Numbered from the stretch's first letter, positions 1 to 6,502 are shown. The stretch is 11,133 nucleotides of DNA from Microcaldota archaeon (GCA_021812105.1 JAKAOQ010000018.1:1-11133); one strand, 5' to 3'. Numbers and translations: made by a program. Notes: generated by a model from the sequence alone, not told the origin.

Positions 1-2
1 AC

Positions 3-290
3 TATGACGCTTTGGCAAACAGGTTCTCCTTTGTGGGAGGTATACTGGCGCCATCTGGTAGTATATTTATTGTGCCCATACTGAGAGAAGGAGAACTCGA
101 AGCGGAATTAGAATGGTTAAATACACAGGTGAGAGGTATTACATCTGGTTATTCGGTCATAACACAAACAATTCTGGGAGAATTGTGTTATAGAAAATTA
201 GATAACAGATACTCAGATCAGATGAAAAGACTTATAGAGGATTACAAAGTAGAGCCTCTGAGAGAGGTTACGAACTACCTCCTAGAGTAA
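3..290 (+). CDS. Unrecognised protein, C-terminal fragment (5' end outside the window)
   Basis: A plus-strand frame is open from the left edge to a TAA at 288-290, giving about 95 residues. A TTG at 12 could serve as a start, but the frame stays open upstream of it (TAT GAC GCT), so a truncated longer gene is more likely. The fragment begins with a hydrophobic, glycine-containing stretch (GGILAPSGSIFIVPIL) and continues as a charged, probably helical C-terminal part ending in VTNYLLE. I see no catalytic motif, signal peptide or clear membrane helix and do not recognise the family. Codon use is AT-rich (ATT, AAA, GAA, TTA), unlike the GC-richer operon that starts near 690. A repeat array begins only seven bases after its stop. 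It could be an intact gene tail or a decayed remnant. Confidence 0.45.
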   Translation, partial: YDALANRFSFVGGILAPSGSIFIVPILREGELEAELEWLNTQVRGITSGYSVITQTILGELCYRKLDNRYSDQMKRLIEDYKVEPLREVTNYLLE

Positions 291-296
291 AAATTC

Positions 297-525
297 TAAC
301 CTCCTCCGCGCCCTCCAGAGTTGTTATCCTCATCGTCTTTATCTCCAGGTCCGAACATTTTATTCACGTATTGTTTAACCTCCTCCGCGCCCTCCCTCGT
401 TGTTATCATCGTCGTCTTTATCTCCAGGTCCGAACATTTTATTCACCTATTACCTATTATTTAACCTGCCTCTCTTCCTCCGTCGTTTCTATACACGACC
501 ATATTATTCACCTTTTGGTTAACGT
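297..525. repeat. Degenerate direct-repeat array, about 80-nt period
   Basis: Two 71-nt copies lie at 297-367 and 376-446. They have equal length and differ at five positions by my reading (about 93% identical), with an 8-nt spacer. Each starts TAACCTCCTCCGCGCCCTCC and ends CCGAACATTTTATTCAC. A third, shortened copy at 462-511 keeps both ends (TAACCTGCCTC and ATTATTCAC) but lacks the middle. The start of a fourth is visible at 517-525 (GGTTAACGTC). The spacers also align (GTATTGTT, CTATTACCTATTATT, CTTTTGG). On the minus strand each copy reads as GTG AAT AAx ATG, then an Asp/Asn-rich run, then GGRGGG or GGREAG, then a stop. The period of 79 is not a multiple of three, so the copies are not one in-frame coding repeat. 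It may be a duplicated gene tail, a mini-gene array or a non-coding element. Confidence 0.8.
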
Positions 526-565
526 CCTTCACTCAGAATTCATTGGAAGTCTTTAAATAGTTTTT

Positions 566-607
566 GTCCGTGCGTTTTGACCCAGATAAGCACGTCGAAT
601 AACGGAC
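566..607. repeat. Nested inverted repeat, possible RNA hairpin
   Basis: GTCCGT at 566-571 is the reverse complement of ACGGAC at 602-607. Inside it, GTGC (570-573) can pair with GCAC (590-593), so GTCC/GGAC and GTGC/GCAC could form two stacked short stems around a bulge. The tract lies just downstream of the TTTAAATA box at 552-559. The likely transcription start from that box, about 25 nt further on, would fall inside the 5' arm, which argues against it being the 5' end of a structured RNA from that promoter. It may be a terminator, an operator or chance. Confidence 0.3.
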
Positions 608-656
608 ATATCCATACCGCTTCGTTATAGCGCACGCCCCTCTAACAATTGTAAAC

Positions 657-668
657 CTATTTATTATT
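657..668 (+). promoter_or_regulatory. TATA-like box for the nuclease-alaS operon
   Basis: The A/T run CCTATTTATTATTTC centred near 663 is the best TATA-box candidate upstream of the plus-strand operon. Archaeal TATA boxes sit about 25-30 nt before the start of transcription, which here predicts initiation around 684-692, at the GTGATGA sequence. No strong BRE is obvious upstream (TTGTAAA). This is inferred from spacing only. Confidence 0.45.
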
Positions 669-689
669 TCGTTGCGAGAAGTAAGCGTG

Positions 690-722
690 ATGACTAAGGT
701 GATCACCGAGCTAACGCTATGA
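690..722 (+). CDS. Possible 10-codon leader peptide in the same frame as the nuclease
   Basis: ATG at 690 (or GTG at 687) opens MTKVITELTL and stops at TGA 720-722, three bases before the TTG at 726 used for the nuclease in the same frame. The predicted start of transcription from the TATA-like box at 657-668 lies at or just before 690, so the frame could be translated leaderless, followed by reinitiation on the nuclease. It could equally be the remains of a longer nuclease N-terminus cut by a stop, or chance. The 33 nt also form most of the guide-RNA-like motif, and the two readings compete. Confidence 0.2.
   Translation: MTKVITELTL
698..707. promoter_or_regulatory. Perfect 10-bp palindrome containing a Shine-Dalgarno-like core
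   Basis: GGTGATCACC is a perfect palindrome. AGGTGATC within and just before it is complementary to the GAUCACCU near the 3' end of 16S rRNA, which would make a strong ribosome binding site, yet no usable start codon lies at the normal 5-10 nt distance: ATG 719 opens only a 14-codon frame, and the nuclease TTG at 726 is about 20 nt away. Flanking AGCGT (684-688) and ACGCT (714-718) could enclose it in a larger stem-loop. Confidence 0.35.
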
Positions 723-725
723 AGA

Positions 726-1670
726 TTGGTAGACGGGCTGATTTGTTTGCAAAATCCCGATGAAAATGATCACAATGTCCCTGAACCCGGGACCAGGCTT
801 CCAGCCCTGGCTAGGCTCCACAAAAAAGTCATAAAGGCCACGGACATAGCAGCGCAGTTCTGGTGCGAGAAGCAGATGGAGCTCGGATACCTGTACGGAA
901 AGGAGCGCACCGCGGAGATGCGCCGTGGAGAAGAGATACACAAGAACATAGAGACGATGACGAACATACCGGTAGAGCTGAAGCCTACTAGCTACAGCGA
1001 CTCGTTCTACAGATCCCTCTACATAAGCTACCTGTCGGCTTCCACGCTTCGCGAACGCCTCGTAGCCCGAGAGCTCAGCATATTCGGCTCGGTAAACGGG
1101 TTCAAGATAGCCGGAAAGATAGACGAGGTCAGGTACGAGGACGGGAAGGTGGTCGTTTACGAGGACAAGACGAAGAACAGCGACAACGAGCCATCGCGCG
1201 CGCAGATATCCTCGCACGAGGTGCAGGTGCTCCTCTACGTGAAGATGCTCAACGACGTGAAGAACGGCTCGTTCACGCTCTCTAACCTGGCGAAGGGCTG
1301 GGATACCGGGGCGATGGCGATAACGGAATCGTTCAACGCGCAGCTTGATACGATGGGGGTAAGCAGGAACGAACGCTCGGTGAACGCTATAGCGGACCGA
1401 TACATGTCATCGCTGAGAGGCGTAGGCGAAGTCAGCGACGTCGCGTTCATAAGGTACACCAACGCCAAGTCTGGAAACATTATAAAATCTTGCAGGGTAG
1501 AATATAGCCAGAGGGACATAGAGGAAAGGTTGGGCTACGCGATGGTGTACTGGAACGGGCTCAGGGACGCTAAGCCGGTAGACGAAAGGGAGAAGTGGAA
1601 GTGCAACTACTGCCCGTTCTTCGGCAAGCAGTGCACCGTTTGGTACAAGGAACCTCAGAAGGTGCTCTGA
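726..1670 (+). CDS. Cas4/EXO5-like PD-(D/E)XK exonuclease with Fe-S cysteine motif
   Basis: A 314-residue protein with the layout of RecB-family nucleases that carry an iron-sulfur cluster. In order it has KATDIAAQFWCEKQ with Cys47, RRGEEIH with His72, an ELSIFG strand with Glu116, the catalytic core GKIDEV (Asp133) and YEDKTK (Glu146, Lys148), and the QVLLY helix (Gln167, Tyr171). C-terminal Cys293, Cys296 and Cys303 complete a C-xn-C-x2-C-x6-C cluster set with Cys47. In Cas4 and EXO5, proteins of this plan degrade single-stranded DNA with metal ions. No cas genes lie nearby, so repair or recombination is likelier than CRISPR adaptation. TTG 726 is the first start after an in-frame TGA (720-722). 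TTG 747 is an alternative, and conserved sequence begins only near residue 36. The stop abuts alaS directly. The exact subfamily is uncertain, the nuclease fold is not. Confidence 0.87.
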   Translation: MVDGLICLQNPDENDHNVPEPGTRLPALARLHKKVIKATDIAAQFWCEKQMELGYLYGKERTAEMRRGEEIHKNIETMTNIPVELKPTSYSDSFYRSLYISYLSASTLRERLVARELSIFGSVNGFKIAGKIDEVRYEDGKVVVYEDKTKNSDNEPSRAQISSHEVQVLLYVKMLNDVKNGSFTLSNLAKGWDTGAMAITESFNAQLDTMGVSRNERSVNAIADRYMSSLRGVGEVSDVAFIRYTNAKSGNIIKSCRVEYSQRDIEERLGYAMVYWNGLRDAKPVDEREKWKCNYCPFFGKQCTVWYKEPQKVL

Positions 1671-4346
1671 TTGCTAAACAAGGAAACGCTGCGAAAGGAT
1701 TTCTCTGGCGACTACAGGAAGTACTACTCGACCGCGCTTTTCGAGAGCGAGGGGTTCGAGAGGAAGAAGTGCTCCAAGTGCGGCAAGTACTTTTGGACCG
1801 CGGACAGCTCCAGGGAAGTATGCGGAGACCCGGACCACGAGCCGTATACGTTCATAAAGGAACATCCTGTTGAGGTAGACTACGTCGAGTTCTGGCGCAA
1901 GTTCTCGAAGTTCTTCGAGGACAACGGCCACGAGATAATAGAGAGCTATCCCGTAGTAAGCAGGTGGAGGCAGGACCTCTACTTCGTTATAGCTGGAATA
2001 CAGGACTTCCAGAGAATAGAGAACGGGAAGATGAGCTTCGAGTACGGTGCGAACCCCCTGCTCGTGCCCCAGATGTGCATGAGGTTCGGGGACATACCGA
2101 ACGTAGGGGTAACGGGAAGGCACGGGACATCGTTCATAATGGCGAACCAGACCGCGTTCAACTATCCAAAGGAGGGCTACTGGAGGGACAGGACGATAGA
2201 GCTCAACTACCAGGTAATGACAAAGCTTCTCGGGATAAAGAAGGACCAGATAAGCTACGTAGAGGACGTGTGGGCTATGGGGGACTTCTCGGAGTTCGGC
2301 CCAGACCTCGAGACATTTTCGCACGGGCTGGAGATAGTGAACAACGTCTTCACTCAGTTCGAATACTCTGGCGGCGAGGTAAGGGAGCTGAAGGGCAAGG
2401 TTGTAGACGTAGGCTGGGGGTTCGAGAGGCTGCCGTGGTTCATCTCGGGAGAGCAGACGATGTACGACGTCATATTCAGGAAGGAGCTCGAGTACCTTTA
2501 CAAGAGCTCCGGCATAAAGCCCGACAAGAAGCTCTACGCGAAGATAGCCGGGGTGCTCGGCACCGTAGACGTATCGGAGAGGCACTCCACGGCAGCGGAG
2601 GAGAAGCTGGTAGAGAGCATCGGAATAGGCAGGGATGACTACCTCTCTACCGTAAAGCCGATGCAGGCGATGTACGCGATAGCTGACCACGCGAAGACGC
2701 TGATGTTCGCGGTCAACGACGGGGCGCTACCGAGCAACGTGGGCGGGGGCTACAACCTGCGCGTCATACTCAGGAGGGCCTTCGACTTCATAGAGCGCTA
2801 CAACCTCGAGTTCGACATGATGAAGCTGATAGAGATAGAGGCCAGGACGCTTAAGGGGATATACCCTCACATAGAGGAAAGCCTCCAGGAGACCAAGGAG
2901 GTAATAGACGTAGAAAGGGAGAGGTACGCGAAGACGAAGAGGGAAGCGAAGAGGATAGTTGATACGCTTCTTTCAAAAGGTGCAGAAATAACAAAGGAGC
3001 GGCTGAAGACGCTCTACGAGAGCAACGGCATAACGCCGGATTTCATAAGCGCAGCTGCGAAAGAGAAGAACTTCGCTATCGAGATCCCTGAAGACGCTTA
3101 TTCGAGCATAATAGCTGGAGATTTCGCAGAGCAGAGGAAGAAGGAGAAGAAGCAGATAGGGATCGACACGGAAGGCCTTGCAAAGACCGAGAAGCTCTAC
3201 TACTCTTTTGCCTCGGAAGCGAAGGCAAGGGTTCTTTTGGCAAAGGACGGAATGGTAATACTCGACAGGACGCCGTTCTATCCGGAGGGGGGCGGCCAGG
3301 AAGCCGACCACGGGACTATAGACGGGATAGAGGTGACGGACGTGCAGAGCGCGAACGGCGTTATAGTGCACTTCGTCAAGGACGGGAAGGGCTTCAGGCA
3401 GGGCAAGGAAGTGGAGTGCAAGGTCGACATGGAGAGGCGCCGCAGGCTCATGGCTCACCATACGGCAACGCACCTGATAAGCGCGGCTGCGAGGAAGGTA
3501 CTCGGGAAGCACGCCTGGCAGGAGGGAGCGAGGAAGGGGGCGGAGAAGGCGCACATAGACATAGCGCACTACGAGAGGCTCAGCGACAGGCAGGTCAAGG
3601 AGATAGAGGATACGGCCAACGCCTACATAACCAACGGCATAAAGGTCCGCATGAAGGAGATGGAGAGGAGCGAGGCGGAAGGGAAGTTCGGCTTCTCAAT
3701 ATACCAGGGCCACGGGGTGCCGTCCGGCACGCTCAGGATAGTCGAGGTAGACGACCTGAAGGGGAAGCTGATAGACGCGGAGGCGTGCGGAGGCCTGCAC
3801 CTCGAAGGCATGGAATCTACAATCGGGCTGATAAAGATAACAGCGTCCTACAGGATACACGACGGCATAGACAGGCTAGAGTTCGTGGCGGGCAAGGCGG
3901 CCGCGGACTACATAAACGGAATGGAGTCGAGCATAAAGAGGATAGCGCAGCTGGCCGGGACCGACGCGGACAAGGTGGGGAGCGGAATAGAGGCGAAGAT
4001 CGAGGAGATGAAGGGCGTGAGGCAGCAATACGAGAAGCTAAGGAGAGAGCTCGCGGCCAGCGTTGCCCATAGGATCGCAGAATCAAAGGACAGTGTAATA
4101 ATCGCGAAGCTCGATTATGAGAGGAGCATGCTTAGGGAGATAGCTACTCTTGTCGTGGAAAGCGACGGATCCAGGTCGGTGCTGCTCTACAACGGAGAAA
4201 ACGAGGCGGTTGCGATATCCGGGGCGAAGTCCGGCAGGAGCGCGGTATCGCTGCTCGAGGAGAACGCCAAGAAGATAGGCGGAGCGCGCGCGAAGCTGAA
4301 GGGAGGGGGCTCGGAAAGGATTGCGGAAGGCAGAATATCGGACTGA
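1671..4346 (+). CDS. alaS: Alanyl-tRNA synthetase (archaeal type)
   Basis: Charges tRNA-Ala with alanine and clears mischarged Ser and Gly. The 891 residues fit archaeal AlaRS. N-terminal Cys34, Cys37, Cys51 and His56 form a probable zinc site of the archaeal extension. The class II catalytic core follows, with MRFGDIPNVGVTGRHGTS from about residue 137 and ADHAKTLMFAVNDGALPSN from about 338. A helical tRNA-binding part comes next, then the YPEGGGQ motif (537-543). The editing domain has HHTATH (596-601) and ACGGLH (705-710), whose His597, His601, Cys706 and His710 bind zinc. The C-terminal part (about 750-891) begins with a coiled-coil-like segment and ends in the C-Ala domain. The start is TTG at 1671, directly after the nuclease stop, with AAGGTG at 1659-1664 as ribosome binding site. 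No motif is missing. Ile codons are predominantly ATA. Confidence 0.98.
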   Translation: MLNKETLRKDFSGDYRKYYSTALFESEGFERKKCSKCGKYFWTADSSREVCGDPDHEPYTFIKEHPVEVDYVEFWRKFSKFFEDNGHEIIESYPVVSRWRQDLYFVIAGIQDFQRIENGKMSFEYGANPLLVPQMCMRFGDIPNVGVTGRHGTSFIMANQTAFNYPKEGYWRDRTIELNYQVMTKLLGIKKDQISYVEDVWAMGDFSEFGPDLETFSHGLEIVNNVFTQFEYSGGEVRELKGKVVDVGWGFERLPWFISGEQTMYDVIFRKELEYLYKSSGIKPDKKLYAKIAGVLGTVDVSERHSTAAEEKLVESIGIGRDDYLSTVKPMQAMYAIADHAKTLMFAVNDGALPSNVGGGYNLRVILRRAFDFIERYNLEFDMMKLIEIEARTLKGIYPHIEESLQETKEVIDVERERYAKTKREAKRIVDTLLSKGAEITKERLKTLYESNGITPDFISAAAKEKNFAIEIPEDAYSSIIAGDFAEQRKKEKKQIGIDTEGLAKTEKLYYSFASEAKARVLLAKDGMVILDRTPFYPEGGGQEADHGTIDGIEVTDVQSANGVIVHFVKDGKGFRQGKEVECKVDMERRRRLMAHHTATHLISAAARKVLGKHAWQEGARKGAEKAHIDIAHYERLSDRQVKEIEDTANAYITNGIKVRMKEMERSEAEGKFGFSIYQGHGVPSGTLRIVEVDDLKGKLIDAEACGGLHLEGMESTIGLIKITASYRIHDGIDRLEFVAGKAAADYINGMESSIKRIAQLAGTDADKVGSGIEAKIEEMKGVRQQYEKLRRELAASVAHRIAESKDSVIIAKLDYERSMLREIATLVVESDGSRSVLLYNGENEAVAISGAKSGRSAVSLLEENAKKIGGARAKLKGGGSERIAEGRISD

Positions 4347-4353
4347 TGGTTAG

Positions 4354-4848
4354 ATGGATTTCTATTCCCTGTTTGCGTACCCTGTATTGTACATTCTCCC
4401 GGCGTACGCAGCGAACGGGCTGCCAGTGCTGTTCGGAGGGGGCGCGCCGCTGGACATGGGCGTTAAGATAAGAGGCAGGAGGCTTTTCGGCGACAACAAG
4501 ACGATAAGGGGGACGATAGCCGCGCTCGTGTCTGGAATAGTGGTCGGAGCTGTGGAGTGGCCGTTCATGAGCTACATGCTGGCGATATCTGTCCTTCTCG
4601 CCGTAGGCACGGTCTTCGGGGACCTGCTCGGCAGCTTCGTAAAGCGCAGGCTCGATATGAAGCCCGGCGCTCGGTTTCCTTTCATGGACCAGTACGGATT
4701 CTTCGTTTTCGCGATCCTTTTCGCCCTGCCGCTCGGGCACATACCAAGCGTGTACGGATTCCTGTTCCTGATATTACTTACTGGAATTCTTCACGTCCTA
4801 ACCAACAGGGGAGCCAACGCTCTGCACCTGAAGAAAGTTCCGTGGTGA
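4354..4848 (+). CDS. carS: CDP-archaeol synthase (CTP:archaeol cytidylyltransferase)
   Basis: An integral membrane enzyme that transfers CMP from CTP to unsaturated archaetidic acid, giving CDP-archaeol, the branch point for archaeal phospholipid head groups. The 164 residues match the DUF46/CarS family in length and features: about five membrane segments (roughly 5-25, 52-70, 73-93, 114-130 and 134-151), the conserved GDNKTIRGT loop (46-54), VFGDLLGSFVKRRL (87-100), the PFMDQ motif (109-113) and the ending LKKVPW. ATG at 4354 lies 7 nt after the alaS stop, with only a weak binding site (GGTTAG). The GGTGA that ends the gene is reused as ribosome binding site for the next. Being embedded in the operon suggests co-expression with alaS and the transporter. 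Confidence 0.93.
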   Translation: MDFYSLFAYPVLYILPAYAANGLPVLFGGGAPLDMGVKIRGRRLFGDNKTIRGTIAALVSGIVVGAVEWPFMSYMLAISVLLAVGTVFGDLLGSFVKRRLDMKPGARFPFMDQYGFFVFAILFALPLGHIPSVYGFLFLILLTGILHVLTNRGANALHLKKVPW

Positions 4849-4852
4849 GAAA

Positions 4853-5695
4853 TTGATAGAAATAAAGAACGTGAAGAAGAAGTACGACGACGGAACCATA
4901 GCACTCAAGGGCATAAACCTGAAGATAAGGAGCAAGGTAGCGACCGTAATAGGCAGGAACGGTGCTGGAAAGACTACGCTGATGCGCATACTGTCCACGC
5001 AGCTGATGCCGAGTTCCGGGACCGCCCTGATAAAGGGTTACGATGTCGTGAAGGAGCCGAACGAGATAAGGGAGATCGCGGTCAGCATTCCGCAGGAGGC
5101 CGGGCCGCTAGGTTTCCTGACTCCGATGGAACACCTCATGATGTATCTCGCGGCCAGGAGAGTGCCGGTGACCGAGGCGAGGATCGACGCCGCGAAGGCG
5201 CTCAGGGAGATAGAGCTGTGGGACGCAAGGAACACGCCCGCCGACATGCTGTCTGGAGGCATGAAGAGGAAGATATTCGTTGCGATGGCGCTGGCGTCGA
5301 ACGCCGAGGTGGTATTCCTGGACGAGCCGACCACGGGTCTGGACCCCCTCTCAAGATTGGAGGTGTGGTCCGCGATAAAGCTTCTCGACAGCGAGATGCT
5401 CATAACAACGCACTACATGGAAGAGGCCCAGGAGCTTTCGAAAGAGGTGGTGGTGGTAGAGGGAGGAAGGTGCGTCGGGCACGGAAGCGTGGGATCCCTG
5501 CTCAAGAAGTTCGACGGCCTGGTGAGGGCCGAGACGAGCAGGCCGGGAGTGAAGACGAGGTACAGGGTAGGCAGCACGAGCATAGAATACATAAAAGCGA
5601 GGGACGCCGCAGACTACATAAGGAACGGATACACGATAAAACAGATAACTCTGGACGACCTTTTCGTAATGAAGGGTGTTGAGCTTGAATCTTAG
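4853..5695 (+). CDS. ABC-2 type transporter, ATP-binding subunit
   Basis: The 280-residue ATPase has every canonical motif: Walker A GRNGAGKTT (34-42), Q-loop Gln81, signature LSGGM (133-137), Walker B VVFLDEPTTGLDP with Asp157 and Glu158, and H-loop His187 in TTHYMEEAQ. It belongs to the CcmA/NatA-like ATPases of ABC-2 exporters and has a C-terminal accessory region (about 205-280) typical of drug, polysaccharide or ion exporters. It hydrolyses ATP on the cytoplasmic face to drive the membrane subunit encoded next. The start is TTG 4853, four bases after the carS stop, with GGTGA (4844-4848) as ribosome binding site. The substrate cannot be read from the sequence. Confidence 0.94.
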   Translation: MIEIKNVKKKYDDGTIALKGINLKIRSKVATVIGRNGAGKTTLMRILSTQLMPSSGTALIKGYDVVKEPNEIREIAVSIPQEAGPLGFLTPMEHLMMYLAARRVPVTEARIDAAKALREIELWDARNTPADMLSGGMKRKIFVAMALASNAEVVFLDEPTTGLDPLSRLEVWSAIKLLDSEMLITTHYMEEAQELSKEVVVVEGGRCVGHGSVGSLLKKFDGLVRAETSRPGVKTRYRVGSTSIEYIKARDAADYIRNGYTIKQITLDDLFVMKGVELES

Positions 5696-6407
5696 ATTTA
5701 TAGGAGAGTTCGCGTGGTCTTACGGGATAAAATCCATACCCCGGGGTCCGTCCTACGTCGTCGCGTCGATGATGTACCCGCTCGTCTTCCTGTTCCTGAT
5801 AGTCATATTCTCTTCGGGCAAGTTCCTCGCTTTCGGCGTAGTCGGGGGATTCATAGCGATAGTGGCCGAGAACTCGCTGTTCAGCAGCAGCGACGCGGCC
5901 TTCCAGCGCATAGAGCTCAAGTTCCAGGACCTTCTCGTCACCACGAGGATATCGCACCTCGACTACATACTCGCGATGGGGCTGAGCTTCCTGGCGCCGT
6001 CGCTGCCCGGGATCGCGGTCTACGCCGTCATAGGGGCGATTATACACATATTCACGCTCGCGTCCGCAGCGCTCTTCGCCGCGATACTGGTCCTCGTGCT
6101 GCTCTCAACGCTCTCGATAGCGTTCATGATAGCGAGCTTCGCGAAGCACACAAGGAACATATGGGGAATATCATCGATAATGGTGGTGCTGCTGACGATG
6201 GTGCCGCCTACATTCTACCCGTACACGATACTGCCGAAGGCCGTGCTCTACCTGTTCATGCTCTCGCCAGTTACGCTCGCCGCGATAGCGAGCCAGGGCG
6301 CATTCGGCCTGACGCCTCAGCTATCCTACGCCATACCGTTGCTCGTAGCGGAGACGATCATCTACTTCGCTATAGCGATGAAGCTTACGAAGTGGAGGGA
6401 GAACTAG
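5676..6407 (+). CDS. ABC-2 type transporter, permease subunit
   Basis: A 243-residue protein with six or seven hydrophobic segments (about 28-47, 52-68, 97-125, 129-154, 162-182, 190-207 and 216-236). It has the ABC-2 permease hallmark near the fifth helix, VPPTFYPYTILP (176-187), followed by LSPVT. It would form the membrane channel paired with the ATPase encoded just upstream. The reading frame overlaps that gene by 20 nt if GTG 5676 is used. TTG 5679 or TTG 5685, the latter behind AAGGGTG, are alternatives, so the first few residues are uncertain. The overlap implies translational coupling. It is the last gene of the plus-strand operon. The exported substrate is unknown. Given carS next door, lipid or glycolipid movement is possible but only a guess. 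Confidence 0.9.
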   Translation: MLSLNLRFIGEFAWSYGIKSIPRGPSYVVASMMYPLVFLFLIVIFSSGKFLAFGVVGGFIAIVAENSLFSSSDAAFQRIELKFQDLLVTTRISHLDYILAMGLSFLAPSLPGIAVYAVIGAIIHIFTLASAALFAAILVLVLLSTLSIAFMIASFAKHTRNIWGISSIMVVLLTMVPPTFYPYTILPKAVLYLFMLSPVTLAAIASQGAFGLTPQLSYAIPLLVAETIIYFAIAMKLTKWREN

Positions 6408-6502
6408 AACGCGGTGCGTCAGCCTACGTTTATTGACTCAAAGTACGAATCCAAAATACTAATCAATTCAATTTATGAGAAGGCGGAAACCATACGTGCC
6501 TT
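6408..6502. other. Convergent intergenic gap
   Basis: This 95-nt gap lies between the stops of the ABC permease (plus) and the methyltransferase (minus). It is A/T-rich. The plus strand has CCTTTTATTT at its right end (about 6499-6508) and the minus strand a TATTTTGG tract near 6453-6460, either of which could serve as a T-tract terminator. I see no strong hairpin and no small gene. Confidence 0.4.

Larger units (their letters stand above)
291..686. other. Long intergenic region without a convincing gene
   Basis: This stretch separates the fragment at the left edge from the nuclease-alaS operon. Its first part is the repeat array. After the array, 526-686 holds a palindromic TATA-like box TTTAAA at 552-557, a small inverted repeat GTCCGT (566-571) with ACGGAC (602-607), a competing inverted repeat ATAACG (599-604) with CGTTAT (623-628), and a second TATA-like box at 657-668. 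Plus-strand open frames here are low-complexity products of the pyrimidine-rich repeats and carry no recognisable protein. I find no tRNA or transposase remnant. Confidence 0.6.
687..741 (+). ncRNA. Candidate C/D box guide sRNA in the operon leader
   Basis: GTGATGA at 687-693 is an exact C box (RUGAUGA) and CTGA at 738-741 an exact D box. Between them lie CCGA at 706-709, one change from a D' CUGA box, and ATGAAGA at 719-725, one change from a C' RUGAUGA box. The two guide intervals, 694-705 and 726-737, are both exactly 12 nt, the preferred archaeal spacing, and the whole is 55 nt, the usual length. A TATA-like box at 657-668 would place the start of transcription at the C box. Weak points: terminal pairing outside C and D is poor, both internal boxes are imperfect, and the D-side overlaps the likely start codon of the nuclease. 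Predicted targets would be UGAUCACCUUAG and CCCGUCUACCAA, the second methylated at its fifth base. Alternatively this is simply the mRNA leader. Confidence 0.35.

Noticed and set aside
297..511. CRISPR array
   Set aside because: Only two good copies and degenerate ones exist, the repeat unit is 71 nt, and the spacers are 8 and 15 nt and related to each other. No cas operon is present apart from a Cas4-like fold that is common outside CRISPR.
371..556. 61-residue plus-strand frame
   Set aside because: It is made of the pyrimidine-rich repeat, is low complexity, and has no recognisable motif or ribosome binding site. The minus strand is the more coding-like side of the repeat.
566..607. tRNA or tRNA relic (acceptor-like GTCCGT/ACGGAC with a GTCGAAT tract)
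   Set aside because: Only 42 nt separate the arms, the nucleotides flanking GTCGAAT do not pair as a T stem, and no anticodon arm can be drawn.
760..834. Short frame starting ATG 760 near the nuclease start
   Set aside because: It is out of frame with the nuclease, ends after 24 codons and has no ribosome binding site. The conserved nuclease frame covers the same bases.
717..1217. Minus-strand frame opposite the nuclease gene
   Set aside because: It mirrors the codon pattern of the real plus-strand gene, whose catalytic motifs are intact across the same interval.
1674..2690. Long minus-strand frame of 338 codons inside alaS
   Set aside because: It is an antisense frame produced by the biased codon use (GAG, AAG, TAC) of alaS. 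It has a low-complexity Leu/Val/Tyr/Arg composition and no family features.
3416..4072. Plus-strand frame of 218 codons in alaS, alternate frame
   Set aside because: It is Arg/Gly/Glu-rich with no fold or motif. AlaRS editing-domain zinc residues are encoded in the true frame over the same bases.
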